64,000 nt of DNA from Halalkalibacillus halophilus DSM 18494 (GTDB taxonomy: Bacteria > Bacillota > Bacilli > Bacillales > Alkalibacillaceae), in the NCBI RefSeq assembly GCF_000423105.1, contig NZ_KE383978.1, positions 437,389 through 501,388 of the forward strand, in the 5' to 3' direction. Positions 8,824-18,210 of this stretch are shown here, piece by piece (position 1 is the stretch's first letter; each line of letters opens with the position of its first letter). The notes under the pieces are model-generated. The model had not been told where the DNA came from and ran no database searches. It saw nothing but the letters and a program-made list of their open reading frames with translations. The position numbers and the translations under genes were made by a program.

Positions 8824-10262
8824 ACTGGGAAGTGATCTTGCCTTTATTCATTTTACTATTGATTATTTTCATGATTGGCATTTGGTCCAACCGTAAAATG
8901 CGTCAGTCGAAGTCCTTTCTAGCAGATTATTTTTTAGGAAGCCGAGAGTTGGGCGGGCTTGTACTAGCGATGACAATGGTTGCTACATACGGTAGTGCTT
9001 CAAGCTTTCTTGGAGGACCCGGTGCCGCCTATACGATTGGACTTGGTTGGGTGTTACTTGCGATGACACAAGTAGCGACGGGCTATTTTGTCTTACTCAT
9101 CCTAGGTAAAAAATTCGCGATTGTCACTAGAAAATTTAAAGCGGTTACTTTAATTGACTTTCTTAAAGAACGTTACCAGAGCAAAGCGGTAGTGTTACTT
9201 TCTGCGTTTAGTATTGTTATATTCTTATTTTCTGCAATGGCTGCACAGTGGGTCGGGGGAGCGCACTTGATTCAGTCGGTGACCGGGATGACGTATTTAG
9301 CTTCCTTGTTTATTTTTGCAATAGCCGTATTAATCTATGTTATTATCGGGGGATTCCGGGCAGTTGCTGTTACAGATGCGACACAGGGGATTATTATGTT
9401 CTTCGGGACTTTAGTGTTGTTAATCGGTGTGATCATCGCTGGCGGTGGCGTTCCGAATATCATGTCTGAATTACAAGCGGAGAACCCAAATCTAGTTACT
9501 CCGTATGGTCATGATGGAAATTTAACGAGTGCTTATGTGACATCGTTTTGGATTTTAGTTGGAGTAGGTGTGGTTGGGTTGCCACAAGTTGCTGTACGTG
9601 CAATGTCATATAAAGATGCCCGTTCCATGCACCGTGCACTCATCATTGGAACGATCGTCGTAGGGTTTATTATGTTGAATATGCATTTAATTGGTGTCTT
9701 CGCTAGACCTGTCTTACCAGGTATAGAAGCAGCAGACCAGGTCATTCCGCTGATTGCCCTCGAGACGCTTCCGCCATGGGTTGCTGGGATTGTTCTTGCA
9801 GCTCCACTGGCGGCGATGATGTCAACTGTCGATTCGCTATTGCTACTAGTTAGTTCCTCGGTCGTTAAAGATGTTTATATGAACTATATCCGACCAGAGG
9901 CAACCTATCAACATATTAAAAAAGTAAGTATCGGTGTCACTGCTGTTCTTGGTGTAATTGTCTTTCTAATGGCAATTGAACCACCGCAATTATTAATTTA
10001 TTTAAATTTATTCGCGTTTGGAGGACTAGAAGCTGCTTTTATTTGGCCGGTAGTCCTCGGCCTATACTGGAAATATGCAAACAAACATGGAGCGATTGCC
10101 TCAATGGTTGTCGGGATCGGCACTTATATACCGATCTATTTATACAATGATACGTATGGAAACTTATTAGGGGTTCATGCAGTGACGATTCCTGTTTTCT
10201 TATCACTTGCAGCCTTTATCCTGTTTAGTTTACTTTATAAAAAGGAAGCGTATTACTACTAA
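8820..10262 (+). CDS. panF: Sodium/pantothenate symporter PanF
   Basis: A 480-residue sodium:solute symporter (SSS) family protein with about 12-13 membrane segments. Family features include the SFLADYFLGSRELGGLVLAM start of the core, ATYGSASSFLGGPGAAY and the sodium-site region LAAPLAAMMSTVDSLLLL. The YhdT partner overlapping its start is the main reason for choosing pantothenate over other SSS substrates. It is followed after 12 bp by the DUF1028 gene, which may share its transcript. Confidence 0.85.
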   Translation: MNWEVILPLFILLLIIFMIGIWSNRKMRQSKSFLADYFLGSRELGGLVLAMTMVATYGSASSFLGGPGAAYTIGLGWVLLAMTQVATGYFVLLILGKKFAIVTRKFKAVTLIDFLKERYQSKAVVLLSAFSIVIFLFSAMAAQWVGGAHLIQSVTGMTYLASLFIFAIAVLIYVIIGGFRAVAVTDATQGIIMFFGTLVLLIGVIIAGGGVPNIMSELQAENPNLVTPYGHDGNLTSAYVTSFWILVGVGVVGLPQVAVRAMSYKDARSMHRALIIGTIVVGFIMLNMHLIGVFARPVLPGIEAADQVIPLIALETLPPWVAGIVLAAPLAAMMSTVDSLLLLVSSSVVKDVYMNYIRPEATYQHIKKVSIGVTAVLGVIVFLMAIEPPQLLIYLNLFAFGGLEAAFIWPVVLGLYWKYANKHGAIASMVVGIGTYIPIYLYNDTYGNLLGVHAVTIPVFLSLAAFILFSLLYKKEAYYY

Positions 10263-10274
10263 GGAGGTTATACG

Positions 10275-11153
10275 ATGGGAAAAACACCAGATAATCTAGT
10301 GGCTACTTTTTCAATCATAGGACACGATCCAGAAACCGGTGAACTAGGAATCGCCGTTCAATCCAAATTCCTAGGAGTAGGAGCAGTTGTCCCTTGGGCA
10401 AAAGCAGGAGTTGGGGCAGTGGCTACCCAATCGATGGCAAATATGGCATATGGTCCAGACGGCCTTGAACTATTGAAAAATGGAAAGTCAGCACAAGAAA
10501 CACTTGATGAATTAGTAAAAGAAGATCCAGACAAAGCAATGCGACAAGCTGGAGTAGTTGATGCGCACGGCCGATCTGCGACATTTACAGGTGAAAATTG
10601 CTATAGCTGGGCAGGAGGCGAAACCGGGGATCACTTTGCTGCACAAGGAAATATTTTAGTAAGTGAAGCAACTGTAGATGTAATGGCCTCCACTTTCAAA
10701 CAAACGGAAGGAACCCCACTTGCAGAGCGTCTCATCCAATCCCTGCAGTCAGGTCAAAAAGCTGGGGGAGATTCGCGCGGTATGCAATCTGCAGCCCTGC
10801 TAGTGGTGAAAGAAAACGCAGGTTATGGTGGAAATAATGATCGTATGATTGACTTGAGAGTTGATGAGCATATTTCTCCAATCGATGAATTGGAGCGAAT
10901 CTATCACTTACATCAACTATATTTTACACAAACAAAACCGGAAAATATTTTGGAGATTGACCATACAATGAAGTTAGCCTTAATCGAAAAACTAGCTTCA
11001 ACCGGATTCCTAGATACAACGAGTGAAGTAGAAGAAGAAGATTTTTACCAAGCACTAAGAAGTTACATTCACTCTGAGAACTTTGAAACTAGAGAACAGA
11101 TTCGCGGGAAAATAGATCGTCAATTGTATGATTATATGACGAAGCAAGCATAA
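10275..11153 (+). CDS. DUF1028 family protein (Ntn-hydrolase-like)
   Basis: 292 residues. The first 220 match DUF1028: ATFSIIGHDPETGELGIAVQ, then AVATQSMAN and GNILVS, a fold related to N-terminal-nucleophile hydrolases. The remaining 70 residues are a helical C-terminal extension. Function is not established. AAGGAGG precedes the ATG, 12 bp after panF, so co-transcription with the symporter is likely. An amidohydrolase role on an imported compound is only a guess. Confidence 0.8.
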   Translation: MGKTPDNLVATFSIIGHDPETGELGIAVQSKFLGVGAVVPWAKAGVGAVATQSMANMAYGPDGLELLKNGKSAQETLDELVKEDPDKAMRQAGVVDAHGRSATFTGENCYSWAGGETGDHFAAQGNILVSEATVDVMASTFKQTEGTPLAERLIQSLQSGQKAGGDSRGMQSAALLVVKENAGYGGNNDRMIDLRVDEHISPIDELERIYHLHQLYFTQTKPENILEIDHTMKLALIEKLASTGFLDTTSEVEEEDFYQALRSYIHSENFETREQIRGKIDRQLYDYMTKQA

Positions 11154-11160
11154 TTTTCGA

Positions 11161-11196
11161 AAAACCATGCTAGTTTACTAGTGTGGTTTTCGTTTC
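11161..11196 (+). terminator. Rho-independent terminator after DUF1028 gene
   Basis: A 13-bp stem (11161-11173 with 11178-11190) with two G-U pairs and a TTTA loop, followed by TTTTCGTTTC. Confidence 0.75.
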
Positions 11197-11518
11197 TTCA
11201 AATGCTTCAAACAATAGAGTAAGAATATATTGTGTTCTAAATTTTCACAATCTATTTACTTCTACTAATCCTCCTTTGAAAGATTGATTAATACATGTAT
11301 TTCCTTTAAACTGGTTATTTGTGTCAACCAAAAGATAACCATCCAAAAATATTTTACGAAAGTACATTTGTTTGTATTGAATGCTATATTCTCCTTTAAA
11401 ATTCCAACTACAAGACGCAATCACATAAGTTAAAATCTATCTAATATAGATATATGAGAAAAAATATCTACATAATTATGAGCATAAAGTCACAAAAAGT
11501 TGTACAATGAAACATAGG
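11197..11518. other. AT-rich intergenic stretch, no gene seen
   Basis: About 320 bp between the DUF1028 terminator and the rbsR operator region. I see no open frame with a ribosome site, no tandem repeat and no riboswitch. It should hold the rbsR promoter; a TACAAT at about 11503 is a possible -10 but lacks a good -35. Confidence 0.5.
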
Positions 11519-11537
11519 ATGAAATCGATTAATTCAT
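11519..11537 (+). promoter_or_regulatory. Candidate RbsR or CcpA operator
   Basis: ATGAAATCGATTAATTCAT is an imperfect palindrome with a central CG, 21 bp before rbsR. It resembles LacI-family operators and misses the cre consensus at the last half-site position. Autoregulation by RbsR or control by CcpA would fit. No binding evidence. Confidence 0.4.
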
Positions 11538-11558
11538 TTATAAGAGGAGAATAATAGA

Positions 11559-12539
11559 ATGACAACCATTCGGGACGTGGCGAAATTAGCTTCTGTGTCG
11601 GTTGCGACCGTTTCACGTGTATTGAATAATAGTGGCTATGTGAATGAGCTGACTCGCGAAAGAGTAAATAAAGTAATTAACGAATTAAATTATCAACCTA
11701 ATTCTATTGCTAGAAGTTTATATAAAAAAGAGACGAAAACGGTTGGATTCATCGTACCTGATATATCCAACCCATTTTTTCCTGCACTGATCCGAGCTGC
11801 AGAAGATTATTTAAATGAACAAGGTTTTACCATTATTTTATGTAATTCCGATGAAGACGTTGAAAAAGAAGAACGCTATTTATCTATGATGAAGCAGAAG
11901 TATGTCGACGGGGTATTAATTATTTCTGATTATCTAACGGCTGAGCAAGTCAAAGAGGCACCTATGCCGATTTTAGCATTAGATCGTACGGTCGATGACG
12001 ATGTCCCAACCGTTCTTGTCGATAATTATCAAGGTGGTAGAACTGCTACAAAACATTTAATGGAGATGGGTTGTGAACGGATTGCTCATATCCGCGGACC
12101 GGAGCATATTGAAAATGCGAATGACCGTTATGATGGGTACTTGAACATCGTTCGTGACACCGATTGGTTTGATGATAGTTATGTTGCTCAAGGTGGCTAT
12201 CAGTTGAATCAAGCGAAGGAAGCTGCGACAAAACTGCTAACAGAGAACCCGTCCATTGACGGAATTTTTGCAAGTAATGATTTAATGGCATTAGGAGCTT
12301 TAAAAGCAGCAGAAAGATTAAATTTTAACGTTCCACATGATGTGAAAATAATAGGGTTCGATGGGATAGAATGGACGAAAGCAACAACACCTGAGCTATC
12401 AACGATGTCTCAACCCCTATATGAAATTGGTAAAAAAGCTGCATCTCTATTAGTTGAAATCATTCAAGGCAATAAAATAGATCAAAAGAAGTTCATCTTT
12501 CCATTAACATTAGAGAAGCGAAAATCAACAGAAAGATAG
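11559..12539 (+). CDS. rbsR: LacI-family ribose regulator RbsR
   Basis: A 326-residue LacI/GalR repressor. The N-terminal helix-turn-helix (TIRDVAKLASVSVATVSRVL, residues 3-22) is followed by the hinge helix NSIARSLYKK and a periplasmic-binding-like ligand domain starting at TVGFIVPDISNPFFP. RAGGAGA precedes the ATG. It is 10 bp upstream of rbsK, as in ribose operons, but rbsD and rbsACB do not follow, so the operon is reduced to regulator and kinase. Confidence 0.9.
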   Translation: MTTIRDVAKLASVSVATVSRVLNNSGYVNELTRERVNKVINELNYQPNSIARSLYKKETKTVGFIVPDISNPFFPALIRAAEDYLNEQGFTIILCNSDEDVEKEERYLSMMKQKYVDGVLIISDYLTAEQVKEAPMPILALDRTVDDDVPTVLVDNYQGGRTATKHLMEMGCERIAHIRGPEHIENANDRYDGYLNIVRDTDWFDDSYVAQGGYQLNQAKEAATKLLTENPSIDGIFASNDLMALGALKAAERLNFNVPHDVKIIGFDGIEWTKATTPELSTMSQPLYEIGKKAASLLVEIIQGNKIDQKKFIFPLTLEKRKSTER

Positions 12540-12549
12540 GAGGTAGGTT

Positions 12550-13449
12550 ATGCCAGTCAAAATAACAGTGATTGGAAGCATAAACATGGATTTAGTCACA
12601 TCTGCAAATCGTTTTCCTAGTAAAGGGGAAACCATCATGGGTGAAGACTTTAAAACAATCCCTGGAGGAAAAGGTGCAAACCAAGCAATTGCTGCTAGTA
12701 AACTAGGAGCTGAAGTTACGATGATTGGCTGTGTCGGTGAGGATGCCTTTGCAAAGGAGTTAATTGAAAACTTTGAGGCGAATGGCATTGACACTACCTC
12801 CATTCAAAAAGTTCAAGAACAACCAACAGGAATTGCATCGATTACCATCGCAGAGTCTGATAATCATATTATCGTGGTTCCTGGTGCTAATCATGCTGTC
12901 CAACCGAAAATGATTGAGGAATACAAAGATATAATTATAAAAAGTGACCTTCTATTGCTTCAACACGAAATCCCGCTAAACACAGTTGCTTTTATTGTAG
13001 ATCTTGCTTATAAAAATGGAACGGATGTTGTTTTGAATCCAGCACCTGCACATTCCATCCCTTTGGAAGTATTAGAAAAAGTAAAATACCTTACACCGAA
13101 TGAACATGAATTATCGGAGATTTTAGATGATGAGGAAAAAACATCATTTTACCGAAACAATCGTGAAAAATTTATTGTGACACAAGGTGGAAAAGGTGTG
13201 GAGTACTATCAAGATGGCCAAGAGCAACACGTACCGGGATTTGATGTGGACGTTGTCGATACAACAGGAGCAGGAGATTCCTTTAATGGTGGATTTTCCG
13301 TTGCTTTAGCCCAAGGAAAATCTTTAGAAACATGTTGTTATTACGGAAATGCCGTTGGTGCTTTATCCGTGAGTAAATTAGGAGCACAAACTGGCATGCC
13401 AACACATTCTGAAGTAGAAGCATTCCTAGCATCATACCGCTCTCTCTAA
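12550..13449 (+). CDS. rbsK: Ribokinase RbsK
   Basis: Ribokinase phosphorylates D-ribose to ribose-5-phosphate with ATP. The 299-residue PfkB-family protein has GSINMDLV at the N-terminus, the substrate-binding GGKGANQA (residues 39-46) and the catalytic and anion-hole motif DTTGAGDSFNGGF near residue 240. AGGAGG lies 7 nt before the ATG. With no ribose transporter next to it, its ribose probably comes from nucleoside hydrolysis (7339-8274) or from a transporter elsewhere. Confidence 0.95.
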   Translation: MPVKITVIGSINMDLVTSANRFPSKGETIMGEDFKTIPGGKGANQAIAASKLGAEVTMIGCVGEDAFAKELIENFEANGIDTTSIQKVQEQPTGIASITIAESDNHIIVVPGANHAVQPKMIEEYKDIIIKSDLLLLQHEIPLNTVAFIVDLAYKNGTDVVLNPAPAHSIPLEVLEKVKYLTPNEHELSEILDDEEKTSFYRNNREKFIVTQGGKGVEYYQDGQEQHVPGFDVDVVDTTGAGDSFNGGFSVALAQGKSLETCCYYGNAVGALSVSKLGAQTGMPTHSEVEAFLASYRSL

Positions 13450-13584
13450 CCTTCGACACGCTTTACTTTTAAGGATTGTCGAAATTTAGTATGATTAAGG
13501 ATGGCAAGTGCAGGTTCGAATAGTTGCCAAACTGCATACATTGATATATATGAGTCGAGAGATAGAGAGAAGGGAGAGAGACGT

Positions 13585-14046
13585 ATGGACCAACGTGATT
13601 TTCGCCACTGCATGGGCAGGTTCGCAACAGGCGTGACAGTTGTGACATGTGAAACGGAGGAAGGAACGCATGGATTCACCGTCAATGCATTTACATCTGT
13701 ATCACTGGATCCGATGTTAGTTTTAGTTTCCGTAGACCGTAATACGAAAGCATTAGAGAAAATGAGAAATAATAACTTCATTGTCAATATATTAAATGAT
13801 CAGCAAGAAGATGTAGCGATGCATTTTGCTGGAAGACCAAAAGAGGATATGGATGTTGAATGGGAAAAATCAAACCAAGGTCATCGCATCAAAGATAGCC
13901 TAGCATATATTGAATGCTCTCCGTGGTCAGAATATGATGGTGGCGACCATGTACTATATATTGGTGAAGTGAAGAATTTCGCATACCAAGAAGGAAATCC
14001 ATTAGGGTATTATGGTGGAAAGTTTGCTGATTTGACTGAGAGGTAA
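13585..14046 (+). CDS. Flavin reductase-like domain protein
   Basis: About 153 residues with the FMN-binding split-barrel of flavin reductases: FRHCMGRFATGVTVVT, then HGFTVNAFTSVSLDPMLVLV and a C-terminal GEV-x-Y-x(4)-PL-YY-GG-F segment. Such proteins supply reduced flavin to a monooxygenase or act on flavin alone. The open frame runs further upstream, but the ATG giving MDQRDF has a GGGAGAGAG Shine-Dalgarno and matches the family N-terminus. It stands alone between rbsK and a terminator; no monooxygenase partner is adjacent. Confidence 0.85.
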   Translation: MDQRDFRHCMGRFATGVTVVTCETEEGTHGFTVNAFTSVSLDPMLVLVSVDRNTKALEKMRNNNFIVNILNDQQEDVAMHFAGRPKEDMDVEWEKSNQGHRIKDSLAYIECSPWSEYDGGDHVLYIGEVKNFAYQEGNPLGYYGGKFADLTER

Positions 14047-14057
14047 ATACTATTGTA

Positions 14058-14088
14058 GCGACCGTTCAAGTGGAACGGTCGTTTTTAA
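14058..14088 (+). terminator. Rho-independent terminator after flavin reductase gene
   Basis: A 10-bp stem (14058-14067 with 14073-14082), loop AAGTG, then a T-run. Confidence 0.88.
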
Positions 14089-14118
14089 AAAGGTAAGAAA
14101 GCATTGGCCATAAAAGGT

Positions 14119-14250
14119 TTCTGGATATATACGCAAGAATTCTGGATATCCCCTCCACAATTCTGGATATAAAAAAATTCTCGTGGATAAGTGAGAAAAT
14201 TTCTGGATATGAAGCGGCTTTTCTGGATATCGACCTACTATCCTTGATAA
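14119..14250. repeat. TTCTGGATAT tandem repeat, about 7 copies, 20-21 bp spacing
   Basis: TTCTGGATAT begins at 14119, 14140, 14161, 14201 and 14221. Weaker copies (TTCTCGTGGATAA near 14178 and TCCTTGATAA near 14240) keep the phase. It lies between two converging genes. A shorter relative at 47083-47180 has matching flanks: TTGGCCAtAAAAG before and GACCTA before the last copy. The two sites are therefore copies of one larger element. Confidence 0.92.
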
Positions 14251-14292
14251 AAAAATACGCAAAAGGACGGTAATTTATATCAAGCAAAATGA

Positions 14293-15087
14293 CTAATCAT
14301 GTTTGTAAAGGTGAGGAACACGACTATCAAAAATTGGCACATTTTTACGAACTTCATCGACTTTCTCTAACTCTATCGTCAGAGAAAGTACCTCTTCTTG
14401 ATCCTGACTACCTAATTTCAATACTTCTCCCCATGGATTTACAATCATGGATTTTCCGCAAAATTCAGTCCCGTCATATGTTCCAATGCGATTTGATGAT
14501 ACCACGTACATTTGGTTTTCAATTGCTCGAGCAATTTGAAGGTGTTGCCAATGGTTGGTACGAGCTTCCGGCCATTCTGCAACAATACAAAGAACTTGAG
14601 CGCCTGCTACGGCTAATGGGCGAATTAATTCTGGAAAGCGTAAGTCGTAGCAAACGATCAAGCCAAACTTGAGGCCGTCTAACTCAAATACTTCTGCAGG
14701 TTTTTTTCCGCCTTCCAAATAACTTGGTTCATTTAACATAGGAACAAGGTGAGCCTTATCATATTGATAGACGATTTCCCCTTGACGATCGACAACAAAA
14801 GCAGTATTAAAAATACCATCTGACTTTTTATTGGCTATGGATCCTGCGATAATATTGACTTGATATTTTGATGCTAGATTTTGAATGAATGGCATGGTAG
14901 GTTCGCCGTCTTGATCTGCGATTCTTTCTAAATCAGAAAGCGTATAAGCAGTCGTCCACATTTCTGGAAGAACAATGGTGTCTGGAGAATTGTGCATCAT
15001 CTCCTTGTGGATCCATTGATTCACATTCGTTCGATTTGCTTGTGGGTCACCCGGAACAATATCCATTTGGAAAATAGAGAAATTCAT
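14293..15087 (-). CDS. Carbon-nitrogen hydrolase (nitrilase superfamily)
   Basis: A 264-residue enzyme of the nitrilase/amidase superfamily that hydrolyses a non-peptide C-N bond. The catalytic triad is visible: E42 in LPEMWTTAY, K111 in YDKAHL and C146 in VCYDLRFPE. Length and motif spacing resemble MtnU/omega-amidase proteins, which hydrolyse 2-oxoglutaramate or its methylthio analogue, but no methionine-salvage gene is nearby, so I leave the substrate open. It converges on the flavin reductase gene. Confidence 0.85.
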   Translation of the reverse strand: MNFSIFQMDIVPGDPQANRTNVNQWIHKEMMHNSPDTIVLPEMWTTAYTLSDLERIADQDGEPTMPFIQNLASKYQVNIIAGSIANKKSDGIFNTAFVVDRQGEIVYQYDKAHLVPMLNEPSYLEGGKKPAEVFELDGLKFGLIVCYDLRFPELIRPLAVAGAQVLCIVAEWPEARTNHWQHLQIARAIENQMYVVSSNRIGTYDGTEFCGKSMIVNPWGEVLKLGSQDQEEVLSLTIELEKVDEVRKNVPIFDSRVPHLYKHD

Positions 15088-15275
15088 GTTCTATCCCTCT
15101 TTTCTGTATTAAAAAATAAATCTTCTGATCATATCATACAGTTGAAATTATTGATAAATCAAACGATAATAATTTGTTAACCATGTATTTTACATAACTC
15201 TATGTGATAATAAACCATACTTAGCCATTACATTTGCCTAGAAAAAAAGAGAAAAAAGAAAGGAAGGTGAAATCG

Positions 15276-16172
15276 TTGCAGCTTTTTGCAGAAATTATTT
15301 TGCCGATTATCGTAATCTTCTTGATCGGTTACTTATTGCAAATATGGAGAAGGCTTGATGTTCGTTCTGTGTCGGCAGTGACCATTTATATATTTGTTCC
15401 TGTTTTAGTGTTTCAAACGTTTCTAGAAGCGGATTTAGGCGAACGATTCCAAACGATTGTCACCTTTTGTTTTCTTTTATTAGCAGGGCTTTTGCTGATT
15501 AATAAATTAATCTCCTATTTATTTAGATTCTCTCGAGATGAAGAAAGTGGAATTGTCTTGGCAACAGCGTTTATGAATGCTGGGAATTATGGCGCTCCTA
15601 TTATTTTATTCGCATTTGGACAAGAGGCATTTGTTATTGCAGTTATTTTCATGTCGATTCAAACATTAATCATGAATTTCTTTGGGGTGTATTATGCTTC
15701 AAGAGGTTCTAGTGGTATTCGTTTTGCATTTATTTCCGTAATGAAAATGCCTGCTACCTATGCAATATTGCTTGCGTTTACGTTCCGCGGATTCAACTGG
15801 GAGTTAGGAAGCAATGTGATGGAAATGGTTGATTTCATGGCTGCAGTTGCTATTCCACTAATGATGGTGGTGCTCGGAATGCAGCTTGCGAATATTTCTA
15901 TTCGAGAGTTTGAAATTGGTAAAGTCACGATTGGAACGATTGTACGGCTAGTGATTTCTCCATTGCTCGCTTGGGGTATTGTGACCATGTTGGGTGTATC
16001 GCCGGAAGTTGCGAGCGTATTAATCATTTTAAGTGCAACTCCTTCTGCAGCGATCACGACTATGTATGCGCTTGAGTTTAGAGCTCGTCCTGAATTAGTC
16101 TCAAGTGTAACTTTAGTAACAACTGTGATTAGTATTGTCACGATTTCTATCTTATTATCTGTTTTAGTGTAA
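15276..16172 (+). CDS. AEC-family (auxin efflux carrier-like) transporter
   Basis: About 298 residues and ten probable membrane helices. Family features include NAGNYGAPIILFAFG in the middle and the C-terminal half LSATPSAAITTMYALEF. Bacterial AEC members move malate, malonate or amino acids; substrate unknown here. I choose the TTG at 15276, five bases after AAGGAAGGTGA; the open frame upstream adds only a lysine-rich stretch that covers this Shine-Dalgarno. The next gene, a FAH-family enzyme, is 147 bp away on the same strand. Confidence 0.8.
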   Translation: MQLFAEIILPIIVIFLIGYLLQIWRRLDVRSVSAVTIYIFVPVLVFQTFLEADLGERFQTIVTFCFLLLAGLLLINKLISYLFRFSRDEESGIVLATAFMNAGNYGAPIILFAFGQEAFVIAVIFMSIQTLIMNFFGVYYASRGSSGIRFAFISVMKMPATYAILLAFTFRGFNWELGSNVMEMVDFMAAVAIPLMMVVLGMQLANISIREFEIGKVTIGTIVRLVISPLLAWGIVTMLGVSPEVASVLIILSATPSAAITTMYALEFRARPELVSSVTLVTTVISIVTISILLSVLV

Positions 16173-16319
16173 ATGCCCGTTTTATTTACGTTCCTTTCTA
16201 TAATTTTATACAAAATAATACTTGAAAATACAATTAATATAGTTTGCTTACCGATTCTTGTCTAAGTTGAATGATTTGGTGGTAAACTACATGTAGAAAC
16301 ATAAAGAGGAGGACAACCG

Positions 16320-17165
16320 ATGCGCTTAGTAGCATTTAATTTTATGAAACAAAACTACTGGGGGATTGAGAGGGATGGTGGAATCTATTACTCTGCAAAA
16401 TTAGTTAGTGTGTTTCCGACACTTCTATCTGTAATAGAAAATGCACCAATATTAGATTTGGAATCAGAAATCCATCAATTTATCCCGCTTGAAGATATTG
16501 AAATAGAACCTCCATATATTCCGAAGAAAAACATTATATGTGTGGGGAAAAATTACCCGGAACATGCAGCAGAAATGGCAGATGGAAATGATAAATCTGC
16601 ACCGGTTGATCCAATGATTTTTACAAAGTCCTCTGGAGCAGTGATAGGGGCAAATCAAACAATTGATGCCCACGCGACACAGACATCAGAGCTTGACTAT
16701 GAAGGAGAACTCGCAGTTATTATCGGTCAAGATGGAAAGAATATTGACCGGGAAGATGCGCTTGATCACGTTTTTGGTTATTCCATTATTAATGATATCT
16801 CTGCTCGTGATTTACAAATTAAACACCAACAATATTTTCGTGCGAAATCGCTAGATACTTTTGCTCCTTTTGGTCCGGCGATTGTGACGAAAGATGAAGT
16901 TCCGAACCCACAGGACCTTAAAATCGTCACTCATGTGAATGGGGAGAAGCGACAAGATGGCCGAACAAAGGATATGATGTTTTCTGTCGCAGAATTAATT
17001 GAAGTGATTTCAGATGGAATGACTCTTCATGCAGGGGATGTAATTATTACTGGATCACCATCAGGAGTAGGAAAAGGGTTCAATCCACCTAAATATCTAA
17101 AAGCTGGAGATGTCATTGGCGTAGAAATTGCCCCGATTGGCACATTAGTTAATAAAGTGGAGTAA
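16320..17165 (+). CDS. Fumarylacetoacetate hydrolase family protein
   Basis: 281 residues. The C-terminal 220 form the FAH fold: IICVGKNYPEHAAEM, a metal-binding DYEGELAVIIG with its conserved glutamates, then YSIINDISARDLQ and ITGSPSGVG. Family members cleave or hydrate acylpyruvates and oxaloacetate (fumarylpyruvase, oxaloacetate tautomerase or decarboxylase). The first 70 residues are the usual DUF2437-like lead. AGAGGAGG precedes the ATG. It may work with the AEC transporter upstream, but this is inferred only from order. Confidence 0.8.
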   Translation: MRLVAFNFMKQNYWGIERDGGIYYSAKLVSVFPTLLSVIENAPILDLESEIHQFIPLEDIEIEPPYIPKKNIICVGKNYPEHAAEMADGNDKSAPVDPMIFTKSSGAVIGANQTIDAHATQTSELDYEGELAVIIGQDGKNIDREDALDHVFGYSIINDISARDLQIKHQQYFRAKSLDTFAPFGPAIVTKDEVPNPQDLKIVTHVNGEKRQDGRTKDMMFSVAELIEVISDGMTLHAGDVIITGSPSGVGKGFNPPKYLKAGDVIGVEIAPIGTLVNKVE

Positions 17166-18071
17166 TTACCACCCAAATTGGTTCAGCTTCTTATAATATT
17201 CTAATAAAAATTCTAAGAAAATTTGTTCAGATGGTGCTACTTCGCGGTGACGAGGTAGCACCATTCCTATAGAACGACTCAATTGTGGTTCGATGACTTC
17301 AATTGTTTTTGTTCCTCTCGCTTGTCCATCACTTAAGCTAATCTCAGGTAGTAAACTTACCCCTAAACCAGCTCCGACTAACCCTTTAATCGTATCCACA
17401 TCTTATCCTTCAAAGGCTGTTCGAGGCTGAAATCCAGATTGCTTACATGCGCTCATAATTAAGTCGTACATAATATCCCCTTGCCTATACATTACAAATG
17501 GGTCATGCCTTAACTGATCTAAACGTAAATGCTTTTCGCTTGCTAAACTGTGAGTAGCTGGCAAGACAGCTGCAATGGTTTCAGTAAATAAAATCTCACC
17601 TCGAAGATCTTCATCATTTAACGGGACAGGAGAGACAAAAGCAACGTCAATTTGTCCAATCTTTACAGCATCTTTGATTTCTTGAATAGACCCTTGATGC
17701 AACTGAAATCCGATTTGTGGATGTTCTTTACGAAATTCAGTAATAACATTAGGTAATTTCTTTGCAGCTAAACTAGTAGGAAATCCAAGGCGGATCGTCC
17801 CTGATTCTGGATTTAAGAACTCGACGATGTCATGTTCTGCTTTGTTTAGTTCTGTTAATGCATTTCGAACACGCTTTAAAAAGATTTCCCCGACAGGTGT
17901 TAAACGGATGTTTCTACCACCCCTTATAAACAAGTCGACCCCTAATTCACTTTCCAGATTGGCAATTTGCCTACTAACGGCAGACTGAGCTACATGTAAA
18001 GAAGCGGCTGCTTCACTTACATGTTCTAATTCTGCAACTTTTATAAAATATTTTAATTGTCTTAATTCCAT
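17166..18071 (-). pseudogene. gltC: gltC, LysR activator of gltAB, broken by in-frame TAA
   Basis: GltC activates glutamate synthase genes in B. subtilis and is encoded divergently from gltA, as here. The first 222 codons give the LysR helix-turn-helix (AASLHVAQSAVSRQIANLES) and most of the effector domain. They end in FEG-TAA at 17403-17405. The same frame continues at once with DVDTIKGLVGAGLGVSLLPE and 73 more codons to the natural end, giving about 301 codons, the usual GltC length. B. subtilis GltC has EGEDLDAIKGL here, so a single GAA-to-TAA change explains the break. There is no frameshift. The reader should treat it as a nonsense allele or a sequencing error; a partly active truncated protein is also possible. 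Confidence 0.88.
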
Positions 18072-18210
18072 GTATATCAACCCTTCAGCACCTATCATCT
18101 CAATATGCGATTAATTCTATCGAATATATATATTGAAAGCATAACAGAAAAAACATATGATAGAAATACACGACTTTCTGAAAATTTACACAAAATGATG
18201 AGGTGAAACC

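Noticed and set aside
14050..14287. Two minus-strand open frames over the TTCTGGATAT array
   Set aside because: Repetitive tails of the array read in two frames; neither has a credible start.
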